Assembly: GCA_016192135.1 (NCBI GenBank)
Contig: JACPUR010000021.1
Span: forward strand, 1-64,000
Direction of reading: 5' to 3'
DNA length: 64,000 bases
Source: Candidatus Tectomicrobia bacterium
GTDB taxonomy: Bacteria; UBA8248
Shown: one piece after another, positions 40,370-48,610 of the stretch
How the letters are laid out: each line of letters opens with the position of its first letter
How positions within the stretch are numbered: the stretch's first letter is position 1
Made by a program: the position numbers and the translations under genes
The notes under the pieces: model-generated
Database searches by the model: none
Seen by the model: only the letters and a program-made list of their open reading frames with translations
What the model was told of the DNA's origin: nothing

Positions 40370-40394
40370 GGCGCCGCCCGGCCGGGGCGGCGCC
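40370..40394 (-). terminator. Strong hairpin downstream of the CocE-type gene (no U-tract)
   Basis: GGCGCCGCCC (40370-40379) and GGGCGGCGCC (40385-40394) form a perfect 10-bp stem with a 5-base loop, 13 bases past the stop of the minus-strand hydrolase gene. No T run follows on either strand, so termination is only a possibility. Confidence 0.35.
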
Positions 40395-40406
40395 GGCCCC
40401 ATATCT

Positions 40407-42155
40407 TTACCTCTTTGGCGGGATGACCGGCAAGAGGAGGTAAGGCTGCCGGCTGCCCCCCGCGTGGAGGGTGACCCTCTTCCCGAAAATCCTGGGCGGG
40501 CGGTCCCGCGGGTCGTCGTGCAGGAAGGGCCCGCAGCCGGTGAAGGGCATCTTCATGTTCGAGAGCTTGAGGCCCTCGCCGGGATAGACGTAGTCCTTGC
40601 CCCGCACGGTGAGCCCGATGCGGTGGCCCGCGGGCACCACGATGCAGGTGGGCCAGATCTCGACGTCGAGCTCGTACACCCGCCCCGGCTTCAGGGGCTG
40701 CTTCTCGTCGTGCGCGTGGTAGGGCCGCCAGGGCCTGGTGAGCTTCTTGTCGAGCTTGCGGTGGGAGGCCCGGAGCCAGCCCTGCCCGATGGGGGTGTGG
40801 GGGTCGACCGTGCCCGAGAAGGTGATCTCGCGCATGTCCGGGGTGAAGAGGCGCAGGACGAGAAAGATGTCCGCGTCCTCGGTCTCGGACGACACGAAGA
40901 GCTTGGCCGCGGCGGGGCCGGTGATCTCGGTTTCGGCCTTGAAGGGGGGCATCATGAAGGTGACGCCCTCGCCCAGGCCCTCATACGCGGTCTTCCCGGC
41001 GGAGGCCTTCTTCGCGCCCAGGGTCAGCTCGTTCGGGTTCAGGTAGAACTTGGTCCACCGGGTGCGCTTGAGGGGCCACTCGCTCTCCCGGCGCTCGGCG
41101 AACCTCTCCCCCACGTGGCGGACCTGGAGGAGCACCCTGGGCTGCTTCTTCCAGCTTGTGTCCTCCCCCTTGAGGAAGTGGCCGAAGAACTTGCGCTGCA
41201 TGGCGTCGCCGTAGGGGGTGTAGAAGTGGGTCCAGTGCTCGAGGCCGTGCGCCTCGAGCCATTTCTCCTTCGAGGCGGCGCGGTAGAAGGCCTCGAAGTT
41301 GCCGCGCGGGTGAAGCCCCTGCCCGCCCCAGCTCGCGGCCGAGAGGAAGGGGGTCTTGACCTTGGACCAGTCCGGGGTGCGCGCCTTCCAGTGCTCATCG
41401 TCGAGCGGATGGGCGAAGCAGGACTCGCCGTAGTCGTCGATGTTGCGCCCGAGCTCCTCCTCGGAGAGCGTCTCGGGGCCGCAGACGAGCTCGCCCGTGA
41501 CGCGGCTCCGGGGCCCGCGCTCCCCCAGGCCGTGCTGCACGGTGCGCACCTGGGTGTCGTACCAGTCGGCGCAGAAGGTGCTGAAGATGCCCCCCTGGTG
41601 GCTCACGTCGCGGTAGAAGTCCGCCGCGCCCTCCCAGGCGCACATGGCGGCCAGGTGCCTGGGCTGGAGCGCCGCCACCATCCACTGGTTCATGGCGTAG
41701 TAGGAGATGCCGTTCAGCCCCACCTTCCCGTTGCTCCAGGGCTGGACCCCGGCCCACTCGATGCACTGGGCGAAGTCCTGGGTCTCGCGCGGGGACCAGA
41801 TCTCCATGTAGCCGGGCGAGCGGCCCGCGCCGCGCGAGTCCACCCGGACGCAGACGTAGCCGTCCGGCACCCACTTCTCGGGGTCCACCACCTCCCAGTT
41901 CTGGTACTTGTTCGAGGAGCCCGCGATGGCCTCGGGATGGTCGCGGGAGAAGATCTCCCAGACCGTCTTGTAGCCCTCCTGGTAGGCGAGGCCCTTGGCG
42001 TAGGGGCCGTAGGTCATGATGACGGGGTATTTCTTGCCCTCGTCCATGGGCCGGAAGACGTCGGCTCGCAGCACCACGCCGTCCTCCATGGGGACGGGGG
42101 CGTCCCAGTCGATCCGCATGCCGTCCCGGATCTCGCTCCGCATGATGTCGTTCAT
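40407..42155 (-). CDS. CocE/NonD-family (S15-like) hydrolase
   Basis: A 582-residue protein of the X-Pro dipeptidyl-peptidase/cocaine esterase family. The N-terminal hydrolase part has MEDGVVLRADVFRP, VSRDSRGAGRSPGY-like text (VRVDSRGAGRSPGYMEIWSP) and the nucleophile region VGLNGISYYAMNQWMVAAL, where the usual G-x-S-Y-x-G lacks the last Gly. The C-terminal jelly-roll has IGLTVRGKDYVYPGEG. Substrates are probably esters or amides. No signal peptide is seen from the start at 42155 (AGGAGGAG upstream). The open frame extends to 42266 but has no better start. Confidence 0.86.
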   Translation of the reverse strand: MNDIMRSEIRDGMRIDWDAPVPMEDGVVLRADVFRPMDEGKKYPVIMTYGPYAKGLAYQEGYKTVWEIFSRDHPEAIAGSSNKYQNWEVVDPEKWVPDGYVCVRVDSRGAGRSPGYMEIWSPRETQDFAQCIEWAGVQPWSNGKVGLNGISYYAMNQWMVAALQPRHLAAMCAWEGAADFYRDVSHQGGIFSTFCADWYDTQVRTVQHGLGERGPRSRVTGELVCGPETLSEEELGRNIDDYGESCFAHPLDDEHWKARTPDWSKVKTPFLSAASWGGQGLHPRGNFEAFYRAASKEKWLEAHGLEHWTHFYTPYGDAMQRKFFGHFLKGEDTSWKKQPRVLLQVRHVGERFAERRESEWPLKRTRWTKFYLNPNELTLGAKKASAGKTAYEGLGEGVTFMMPPFKAETEITGPAAAKLFVSSETEDADIFLVLRLFTPDMREITFSGTVDPHTPIGQGWLRASHRKLDKKLTRPWRPYHAHDEKQPLKPGRVYELDVEIWPTCIVVPAGHRIGLTVRGKDYVYPGEGLKLSNMKMPFTGCGPFLHDDPRDRPPRIFGKRVTLHAGGSRQPYLLLPVIPPKR

Positions 42156-42751
42156 CTCTCTCCTCCTACTGGAAAACGCACGGAAGGACCGCCGTGGGGG
42201 ATGGTTTCGGCTCGATGGGGGGATTCTAGCCGCCCCGGCCGGGGTTTGAAAAATCGCCCCGGGCACGAAAATGGCGCGATTTGCGCGAAATTGCGCGAAA
42301 TTGCGGTAGCGGGCGGCGCGGCGGGAGGGGGTATGTTGGATTGGGGGCGCGGTGGCGGCCGCCTATTCGTAGGGGCGGCCCTGTTTTCCCCTCTCCCTCC
42401 GGGAGAGGGCAGGGTGAGGGGGGACGCCGCCGGTGGATGGCCCTCACCCCAACCCTCTCCCGGAGGGAGAGGGGGAAAACCCCGCCCTACAGATCGGGAT
42501 GCGCCGGATGCCCGTCTCGCGAAGTCCCGCGAATTGATGGGAAAACCCCTTTTCACCGGCAGGAGGGTGGAGGCGAGTAACGGCTAGTAACGCTTATTGA
42601 GGGATAAAGAGGGGATAAAGCCCCGTTTTTTCTCCCGGTCTTACCGCGCCCGCAGGGGAGCGAGGGCGCTCAGGGCGAAGAGGAGGGCGGCCGCGGCTGG
42701 TGCCGCATAGTAACGGATAATAACGCCAAACATGAAAAACCGGCGGCGCCG
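42156..42751. other. 596-base intergenic region with repeats
   Basis: No gene is supported here. It holds a short direct repeat, GCGCGAAATT, at about 42283-42303, the palindromic element at 42368-42492 and a GCGGCGCCGCCGG-TTTTT hairpin just downstream of the minus-strand lipoprotein gene (42730-42749) that may act as a weak terminator. A 30-codon hydrophobic frame at 42641-42733 (minus) has no ribosome-binding site. Confidence 0.55.
42368..42492. repeat. MITE-like dispersed repeat with GTAGGGGCGG / CCGCCCTAC ends
   Basis: An element of about 125 bases. It starts TTCGTAGGGGCGGCCCTG, contains CTCTCCCTCCGGGAGAGGG, a spacer, then CCCTCACCCC and CTCTCCCGGAGGGAGAGGG, and ends CCCCGCCCTACAG. Terminal and internal inverted repeats are present, with no coding capacity. 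The element at 7660-7859 shares the blocks. Confidence 0.72.
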
Positions 42752-43252
42752 CTAGGGCTTGGCGGAGTCCTTCCCGAGGGCGCGCAGGTGCACCCAGCGC
42801 CGGGCCTCGATCTCGAAGCCCCACTCCATCTGGCCGGCCGCCAGGGCCGGCGGGGCCTCCCCGCTCAGGAGCTCGGCGCAGGGTTCCATCTGGATGCGGT
42901 AGTAGACGACGTAGTGGGGCTCGAAGCGGGGGGAAAAATGCTTCTCCCGGAAGGCCAGGGGGCAGATGCGGGGGCCCCGGCCCGCCTCCCCGGCCGCGAG
43001 GGTGCCGAGCTCGCCCCCGGCCCTGAACCACTTAGAGGCGTCCCCGCCGAAGGCGCGCTTCACCTCCTCGGCGTGCTCGGGGAGATAGAAAGACTGGAGG
43101 ACGAGCGGCCAGTTGCCCCAGGCGGCGGCGGACTCGATCCGGTCCAGGGCGCGGGCGAGCCCCTGGCGCCCGGGGACCTGGGGCCCCACCTCAAGGCCCG
43201 CGCAGGCCGCGAGGAGCAGGGCGGGCAGGAGCAGGAGGGCGCGGCGGGGCAT
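42752..43252 (-). CDS. Predicted lipoprotein next to cytochrome c'
   Basis: A 166-residue protein with lipoprotein signal MPRRALLLLPALLLAACAG (lipobox LAAC). The mature part has a RIESAAAWGNWPLVLQSFYL segment and a basic/aromatic LAFREKHFSPRFEPHYVVYY region, and ends LRALGKDSAKP. The ATG shares one base with the stop of the cytochrome gene (TGATG), so both are made from one mRNA. It may be a partner of the cytochrome. No family was recognised. Confidence 0.72.
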   Translation of the reverse strand: MPRRALLLLPALLLAACAGLEVGPQVPGRQGLARALDRIESAAAWGNWPLVLQSFYLPEHAEEVKRAFGGDASKWFRAGGELGTLAAGEAGRGPRICPLAFREKHFSPRFEPHYVVYYRIQMEPCAELLSGEAPPALAAGQMEWGFEIEARRWVHLRALGKDSAKP

Positions 43253-43713
43253 CAGTCCTCCTTCTTGGGGAGGCGGTACGGGTCGTGGCAGGTCTTGCAG
43301 CTGTCGCCGAGGGCGGCGAAGGCCTTGGCCACGGCGGCGCGGTCCTTCTTCCCGGCCGCCCCGGCGAGCGCCCGGGCCGCCTGGACCGACGTCTCCGCCA
43401 GCTCCTTGTAGTGGCCGAAGTTCTTCCACACCTCGGGCTTGATGCGCGTCTTGCCCACGTTGCTCCCCTCGGGGCTGAGCGAGGGGATTTTGGCGACGAG
43501 CCCGGCCACGCGGTTCGCGGCCGCGAGGACCTGGGGGAAGTCGCCCTTTCCGGTATAAACCTTGATCTCGCGCATGGCCTGGTTGATCGCCTTCATGGTG
43601 TCGAGACGCTCTTTCTGCACCTGGGCCGGGTCCGCCCCCCGGGCCACGGGGCCGGCCGCCAGGACGAAGAAGGCCGCCACCGCCGGCGCGAGCATGAGCC
43701 GCCGAGTGCGCAC
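43252..43713 (-). CDS. Cytochrome c' family heme protein
   Basis: A 153-residue periplasmic four-helix-bundle c-type cytochrome. The signal peptide is in LMLAPAVAAFFVLAAGPVAR (GAD cleavage). The single heme site CxxCH is near the C-terminus in ALGDSCKTCHDPYRLPKKED, as in cytochrome c' and c556. Earlier helices include KERLDTMKAINQAMREIKV. The start GTG at 43713 has GGAGGG seven bases upstream. The role may be NO binding or electron transfer (family knowledge). Confidence 0.87.
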   Translation of the reverse strand: MRTRRLMLAPAVAAFFVLAAGPVARGADPAQVQKERLDTMKAINQAMREIKVYTGKGDFPQVLAAANRVAGLVAKIPSLSPEGSNVGKTRIKPEVWKNFGHYKELAETSVQAARALAGAAGKKDRAAVAKAFAALGDSCKTCHDPYRLPKKED

Positions 43714-43846
43714 GAAAATCCCTCCGACGCATAGAAAAAGAAAGGGGAGGCGCGGGCCTCCCTCGCGGCGGATATCGTATGCAGGGGGGAAACGGACTGT
43801 CAATCGGGAGATTCGCCCGCCGGGGCCGCTCCCCCGGCCCTACGAA

Positions 43847-44269
43847 CTACCGGGGCTCCACGAACTCCCGGGGCTCCACGAACTCCCGGCGCACCCAGCC
43901 TTCTCCCTGCGGCGTCGCCACCCGCACCCAGCGCACCGGCTGCCGCTCCGGGGCGTCGGCGCCGATCATCGCCCAATACTCCGAGGCGGGCGGGTCGGGC
44001 GGCTCGACCGCGAGCATGACCGCCTCCGTCAGGTGGGGCACCCGGGCGATGCGCAGGGCCCGGGCGCCGGGGCCGCCCGGGCGGTCCCAGAGGTAGACCC
44101 ACTCGCTCACGGGGGCGAACTGGACGTGCCGGGGCACCGCGCGGAGCACCACCGGGGTCGAGGGGACCAGCTCCTCCCGGGCCTTCCACGGCTCAGGCCC
44201 CGCGCAGGCCCCCAGGAACGAGGCCAGGAGGGCCAGCGCCACCGACCGCCACCCCCATGCAGGTTTCAT
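43847..44269 (-). CDS. Predicted lipoprotein with tandem C-terminal hexapeptide repeat
   Basis: A 140-residue protein with lipoprotein signal MKPAWGWRSVALALLASFLG and lipobox LGAC. The mature part resembles SH3-like envelope proteins (TPQGEGWVRREFVEPR). The tail repeats REFVEP, and the DNA shows the 18-base unit cgaactcccggggctcca at least twice at 43855-43895 plus a partial copy beyond the stop, so the end of the gene has been extended by tandem duplication. Confidence 0.65.
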   Translation of the reverse strand: MKPAWGWRSVALALLASFLGACAGPEPWKAREELVPSTPVVLRAVPRHVQFAPVSEWVYLWDRPGGPGARALRIARVPHLTEAVMLAVEPPDPPASEYWAMIGADAPERQPVRWVRVATPQGEGWVRREFVEPREFVEPR

Positions 44270-44415
44270 GCTTGCCCTCCCCCGGCCGTGCGGCCTCCCG
44301 CACGTTCCCAGGCGTTCGGAAAAGCAAATCCCATGCCCCGGGCGTATTTGTGTAATGCATTTAATTTCAAATACTTAAATAAAGGCGGCCCGAGCGGGAG
44401 GTGGAAAAAAATGCC

Positions 44416-45318
44416 TCAGGCACCGTTCGGGGCGGCGGCGTGGGCGTAATCCAGGAAGCCCCGGGCCAGGGGGCTCAGGCTGCGGGCCTTGTGGACGACG
44501 GAGTAGAACTCCCGGATGCATTCGAAGCCCTGGATCTCCACCTCGCGGAGCGCCCCGCCCGCCAGGTCCTCGGCCACGGCGAAGCGGGAGACGATGGCCA
44601 CCCCCACCCCCGCCTTGAGGGCGGTGCGGACGGCCTGGGGGTTCCCCAGCACGGCGGCCACCTGGCCGGGCCGCATCTCGAAGCCCAGCTCGCGCAGCCG
44701 CTCCTCGGCCACCGACCGGGTGCCCGAGCCCTCCTCGCGCACGATCAGCTTCTCCCCCGCCAGGTCCTCGGCGCGGATGCACCGCTTCCCGGCCAGGGGG
44801 TGACCGGGGGGGACGGCCAGGAGAAGCTCGTCCCGGGCGAAGAGGCGGTAGACAAGCTGCGCGTTCGAGTGGCGGGCCCCGGTGAAGCCGATCTGGAACT
44901 CCCCCTCGATCACCCCGCCCGCCACCCGGCCCGAGTCCAGTATCCGGATGCTGACCGTGGTCTCCGGGTAGCGCTTCTTGAAGCCGCCGAGCAGGCCCGG
45001 CAGGAGGAATCCCCCGGGGATGGTGCTGGCCCCGAGAGAGAGGTGGCCCTTCACGATGCCCAGGAAATCCTCGATGGCCGCCTTGGCCCGCTCCCGCTCC
45101 TGGAGGATCCGCTGGGCGTGCGCCTGGAGGAGCGCCCCGGCGCGCGTGGGCTGGACGCGGCGGCCCAGGCGGTCGAAGAGCCGGGCGCCCAGCTCCTCTT
45201 CGAGGGTCTTGATGTGCTCGCTGGCGGTGGGCTGGGAGAGGCCGAGCGCCTTCGCCGCCCGGGAGAAGCTCCCCGACTTCATGACCTGGCAGAAGACCTC
45301 GAGCTGCCGGATGTCCAT
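44416..45318 (-). CDS. LysR-family regulator, resembling the selenium-metabolism-associated group
   Basis: A 300-residue regulator. The N-terminal winged helix (about 1-60) has MDIRQLEVFCQVMKSGSFSR and LSQPTASEHIKTLEEELGAR, followed by LFDRLGRRVQPTRAGALL. The effector domain has LSLGASTIPGGFLLPGLLGG, VIEGEFQIGFTGARHSNAQL and AVPPGHPLAGKRCIRAEDLA. As I remember it, this text matches the LysR subgroup annotated as selenium-metabolism-associated, also called CysB-like by some pipelines. Three selenoprotein genes in the same window fit that. A good sigma-70 promoter lies upstream at 45360-45388. Targets are unknown. Confidence 0.85.
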   Translation of the reverse strand: MDIRQLEVFCQVMKSGSFSRAAKALGLSQPTASEHIKTLEEELGARLFDRLGRRVQPTRAGALLQAHAQRILQERERAKAAIEDFLGIVKGHLSLGASTIPGGFLLPGLLGGFKKRYPETTVSIRILDSGRVAGGVIEGEFQIGFTGARHSNAQLVYRLFARDELLLAVPPGHPLAGKRCIRAEDLAGEKLIVREEGSGTRSVAEERLRELGFEMRPGQVAAVLGNPQAVRTALKAGVGVAIVSRFAVAEDLAGGALREVEIQGFECIREFYSVVHKARSLSPLARGFLDYAHAAAPNGA

Positions 45319-45359
45319 GGGGCGCCTCCAGCCATTCTCATTTCCTCTGACTCGGCCCC

Positions 45360-45388
45360 AATGTATCGCCTTTCCCTATTCTTATCAA
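45360..45388 (-). promoter_or_regulatory. Sigma-70-type promoter of the LysR gene
   Basis: On the minus strand, TTGATA (45388-45383) and TACATT (45365-45360) are separated by 17 bases. The -10 lies about 41 bases upstream of the ATG. Confidence 0.65.
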
Positions 45389-45421
45389 AGGGGGCGCAGC
45401 GGCTTTCGCCGGGGGCCGGGC

Positions 45422-45859
45422 TTATTTCTGCGCCCAGTCCGGGACGGGCTCGCCCGCCTTGAGGTATTGGACGAGCTCGATGGCGAGCCCTCCGGTGGTC
45501 GAGGGATCGGTGAAGGTGATGATGCCCCCGCGCGAGCCGAAGAGGGGCCTGAGGGTGAACTTCACGCCCTTCCCCTCCCACTCGGCCATGACGGCGCGGA
45601 GGTCGTCCACCCGGAAGCAGATGTGGTGCAGTCCCTCGCCCCGGGCGGCGATGAACTTGTTGGCCGGGGCCTCGGGGTTGCTGTTCTCCAGGAGCTCGAG
45701 GACGGCGCCCTGGCATTCGTAGAAGTCGAGCCTCGAGGTGTTGCCGGGCCGCTCGTACACCTTGCGCTCGAGGAAGGTGAACCCGAGCAGCTTCTCCATC
45801 ATCCCCCGCTTGCCGTCCGCGTCGCGGACGGCGTATCCGATGTGGTCCATCGCCGGCAT
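45422..45859 (-). CDS. VOC-superfamily protein, methylmalonyl-CoA epimerase-like
   Basis: A 145-residue protein of paired beta-alpha-beta-beta-beta modules. The metal-binding pattern is MDHIGYAVRD (His), DFYECQGAVLELLE (Glu), GEGLHHICFRVDD (His) and a final GLAIELVQ (Glu). This order matches methylmalonyl-CoA epimerases, although glyoxalase-like or dioxygenase activity cannot be excluded. It is transcribed toward the LysR gene but has its own leader. Confidence 0.83.
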   Translation of the reverse strand: MPAMDHIGYAVRDADGKRGMMEKLLGFTFLERKVYERPGNTSRLDFYECQGAVLELLENSNPEAPANKFIAARGEGLHHICFRVDDLRAVMAEWEGKGVKFTLRPLFGSRGGIITFTDPSTTGGLAIELVQYLKAGEPVPDWAQK

Positions 45860-46017
45860 CTGCCCCTCTCCTCCGAAAGATCAGCCCCTGAATTTCGGGA
45901 AGGCTACCCCCCGCCGGGGCGGCCCCGCAATCGGCTCCGCGCCTCCTGTACGCGCCGGGAGGCCCCCGCTATACTCGGCCCGCACCCGTCCTCCCGGTTT
46001 CCTTCGGTGAAAGGCGC

Positions 46018-46902
46018 ATGGCCGCTCTCCTCCGCGTCGCCGAGATCATGTTCCCCGTCCTGGCGCTCATGGGGGCCGGCTTCACCTACGGCCGCTGGCG
46101 GAAGCTCGACCCCCGGTTCATCACCGACCTCATCCTCTTCCTGATGGGGCCCGCCCTCATGTTCGACGCCCTCGCCCGCCAGCGCTTCGACGCGGGGGAG
46201 CTCATCCGGGCGATGGGCTTCTCCCTGGCCATCCAGCTCATCCCGGGGGCCGCCGCCCTGGCCGTCCGCCGGGCTGCGGGCATCCGCTCGCGCGCCTTCG
46301 TGCCCTCGGTCATGATCATGAACACGGTCTCGCTGCCCTACCCGCTGGCCCTGCTCGCCTTCGGGGAGGCGGGGCTGGCCCAGGTGGTGCTCCTCTCCAT
46401 CCCCAACGTGTTCATCGTCTTCACATTGGGCATCATGCTCCACGGGGGGCGCTCCCAGACGATGGAGCCCCTGCGCATGCCCTCTCTCTACGCATCGGGA
46501 GCGGGCATCCTCGTCTCGATGCTCGCCCTGCCCGTGCCGGCCTTCCTCCTGAGCTTCACCCACATCGCGGGCCGGGGGATGTTCCCGCTGGAGCTGTTCG
46601 CCCTGGGCTACCGGCTGCGATCGATCCGGATCTCCGACCTGAGGCTGAGCCTGTTCACGGTGGGGCTGAGGTTCGGCCTGGGCTTCCTGACGGCCTGGGG
46701 GATCGCCCGGGTCTTCGCGCTCGAGGAGACGGCGCGGGCGGCCCTCTTCCTCGTCTCCTGCAGCCCGCCGGCCATCCTCAACTACATCTTCGCGGAGCGC
46801 TACGGCCAGGAGGGCCCGCTCGCCGCCTCCATCGTCTTCACCGGCACGGCGGCCAGCCTGCTCACGACGCCCCTCGTCCTTCTCTACCTCCAGCTCGCCT
46901 GA
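46018..46902 (+). CDS. AEC-family (auxin efflux carrier-type) transporter
   Basis: A 294-residue membrane protein with about ten helices in two five-helix halves. N-terminal text: VAEIMFPVLALMGAGFTYGRW and TDLILFLMGPALMFDALARQ. A central loop follows SLPYPLALLAFGEAGLAQVV. C-terminal text: CSPPAILNYIFAERYGQEGP, the helix-break motif seen in malonate and malate carriers of the family. It is probably a secondary carrier for an organic acid. The ATG is at 46018. Confidence 0.85.
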   Translation: MAALLRVAEIMFPVLALMGAGFTYGRWRKLDPRFITDLILFLMGPALMFDALARQRFDAGELIRAMGFSLAIQLIPGAAALAVRRAAGIRSRAFVPSVMIMNTVSLPYPLALLAFGEAGLAQVVLLSIPNVFIVFTLGIMLHGGRSQTMEPLRMPSLYASGAGILVSMLALPVPAFLLSFTHIAGRGMFPLELFALGYRLRSIRISDLRLSLFTVGLRFGLGFLTAWGIARVFALEETARAALFLVSCSPPAILNYIFAERYGQEGPLAASIVFTGTAASLLTTPLVLLYLQLA

Positions 46903-46903
46903 C

Positions 46904-47635
46904 TCACCCTTCCGCCTTCCTCCGCAGCCACAGCCGGATGGGCTCGGCGAAGTACCAGAAGAGCAGGATCACGACGAGGGCGCCGATGAAGATACCCGCC
47001 ACGAGATCGTACCTCTCGTCGTAGAGGTTCGCTCCCTGGAGGCTCAGCATGATCGTCCCCGGGATGCGGCCGAACGTGGCCACCAGGAGGAACGTCCGCG
47101 TGCTCAGGGGGCTCAGGCCCAGCAGGTAGCACATGTAGTCCTTGGGAAAACCGGGGATGGAGAAGAAGACGAAGGCCAGGAAGGCGCCCCGGCCTGCGAC
47201 GAGGAAGTCGAACTTGTCCAGGACGGCGCGGGAGATGAGCTTCTCGACGAAGGGCCGGCCAAGCCACCGGCCCAGGAGAAAGCAGATCCAGCTCCCCAGG
47301 CTCAGGCCGACGGTGCTGTAGACAGTGGAGGTCCACACCCCGAACACGTAGCCGCCCAGGAAGCCGGTGACCTCGCCGGGGATGGGAGAGAAAACCACCT
47401 GGAGCACCTGGAGCCCGATGAACACCAGGGGGCCCCAGGCGCCGTAGGAGTTGATCCAGAGGCGGAATCTCTCCCGCCGCCCCTGGAGCCGGATGAGGTA
47501 CTGGACGCCGTCGGCGATCTCGCGTCCGAAGTAGAGGCCCCCGGCCGCGAGGAGAAGCGCGCCCGCGGCCACCGCCCAGAAGATGCGCCGGCGGCGGCGC
47601 AGGCCGTTCTCCGTCCCCCCGTTCCCCCCGGCCAT
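46904..47635 (-). CDS. TVP38/TMEM64 (DedA-like) membrane protein
   Basis: A 243-residue protein. An N-terminal helix (IFWAVAAGALLLAAGGLYFG) is followed by the VTT/SNARE-associated domain: FSPIPGEVTGFLGGYVFG, LGSWICFLLGRWLGRPFVEK and FFSIPGFPKDYMCYLLGLS, with the re-entrant-loop Pro and Gly motifs. These proteins are linked to lipid scrambling or proton-coupled transport (family knowledge). The start is probably ATG 47635 with GGGAGGGGAG next to it. An ATG at 47674 is an alternative. It is convergent with the AEC gene, two bases apart. Confidence 0.82.
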   Translation of the reverse strand: MAGGNGGTENGLRRRRRIFWAVAAGALLLAAGGLYFGREIADGVQYLIRLQGRRERFRLWINSYGAWGPLVFIGLQVLQVVFSPIPGEVTGFLGGYVFGVWTSTVYSTVGLSLGSWICFLLGRWLGRPFVEKLISRAVLDKFDFLVAGRGAFLAFVFFSIPGFPKDYMCYLLGLSPLSTRTFLLVATFGRIPGTIMLSLQGANLYDERYDLVAGIFIGALVVILLFWYFAEPIRLWLRRKAEG

Positions 47636-47854
47636 CTCCCCTCCCGATCCGGACTTTCCTGGATTAGTACCCATCGGACGGCCAGCGTCAAAGCCCTCCC
47701 CGCCGCCCTCGGCCCTCTCTTCTTGACGCACGGGAAGCCACCGATCAAGATCACCCATCCGGCGCGGATCCCGCGGGGGCGCCTGCCCTGCCCGCGATGA
47801 CGGAAGGGCGGCGTAACGTTGGCCTCCGGCCCGCGCCCGAGAAGGAGAGAGTCC

Positions 47855-48610
47855 ATGGCCGTCACCCCGGCCCAGGCCGCCTGGCAGCGCGAGACGAGCG
47901 TCCGCACGTTCGCGGCCGGAGAGGATCGCCCGGGCCTGCACGCGCGGATCGGGGAGGCCTGGCTCGACGCCGTGCGGGAGGCCATGCCGCCCGGGGCGGG
48001 GCACCTGGACGCGGGGTGCGGCCGGGGGCGGATGACGTGGGCCCTCGCCTGCCGGTGGTTCCCCGCCGGATGGTCCGTCGGAGTGGACCGCGAGGAGGCG
48101 CCGCTCGCCGAGGCGCGCGAGCAGGCCTCACGTCTTGGCCTCGGGGGCGCCCGCTTCGTCCGGGGAGACATCGAGAGCCAGGAGTACGAGGCCTTCCTGG
48201 GGGGCCGCGCCCCCGGAATCGTGACCGCCCACCTATGCATGAGCCCCGCCATCGCCGAGCGGGCCGCGCGGGCGCTGCCGAAGGGGGGCGTCTTCGCCTT
48301 CGCCGCCCTCCATCCTGCGCTCTGGAGCGAGACGGGCCGGCCGAGCCGCTTCGCCCTCGGGGAGGAGGAGGCCGAACGGCTCCTCGCTTCCTTGGGCTTC
48401 ATCCCCCTCTTCCGCCGCCTGGAGACGACCGTGCTCCGCTTCCGGGCCCCGCGCGAGGCGGAGGAGGACCTCTTCCAGGGCGGCCGCGCCGTCCCCCGCT
48501 GGCGGGAGGACGGCCGCTGGGACGCCTTGATGTCCTATCTCAGGCAGGGGGGAGCCACCCTCACCGTCCGCGCCCAGCTCCAGTGCGTCGCGCGGAAGGA
48601 GCGCGCGTGA
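47855..48610 (+). CDS. Class I SAM-dependent methyltransferase
   Basis: A 251-residue protein. Motif I is GHLDAGCGRGRMTWALACRW (about 49-68), followed by SVGVDREEAPLAEAREQ and RFVRGDIESQEYEAF. Motif IV-like text is IVTAHLCMSPAIAERAARAL, and strand 5 is FAFAALHPALWSETGRPS. The substrate is unknown. GAAGGAGAG lies six bases before the ATG. The stop overlaps the queG start (TGATG), so it is coupled to queG. Confidence 0.8.
   Translation: MAVTPAQAAWQRETSVRTFAAGEDRPGLHARIGEAWLDAVREAMPPGAGHLDAGCGRGRMTWALACRWFPAGWSVGVDREEAPLAEAREQASRLGLGGARFVRGDIESQEYEAFLGGRAPGIVTAHLCMSPAIAERAARALPKGGVFAFAALHPALWSETGRPSRFALGEEEAERLLASLGFIPLFRRLETTVLRFRAPREAEEDLFQGGRAVPRWREDGRWDALMSYLRQGGATLTVRAQLQCVARKERA

Noticed and set aside
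42641-42733. A 30-residue hydrophobic frame on the minus strand in the large intergenic region
   Set aside because: It lacks a ribosome-binding site and overlaps a likely hairpin after the lipoprotein gene.
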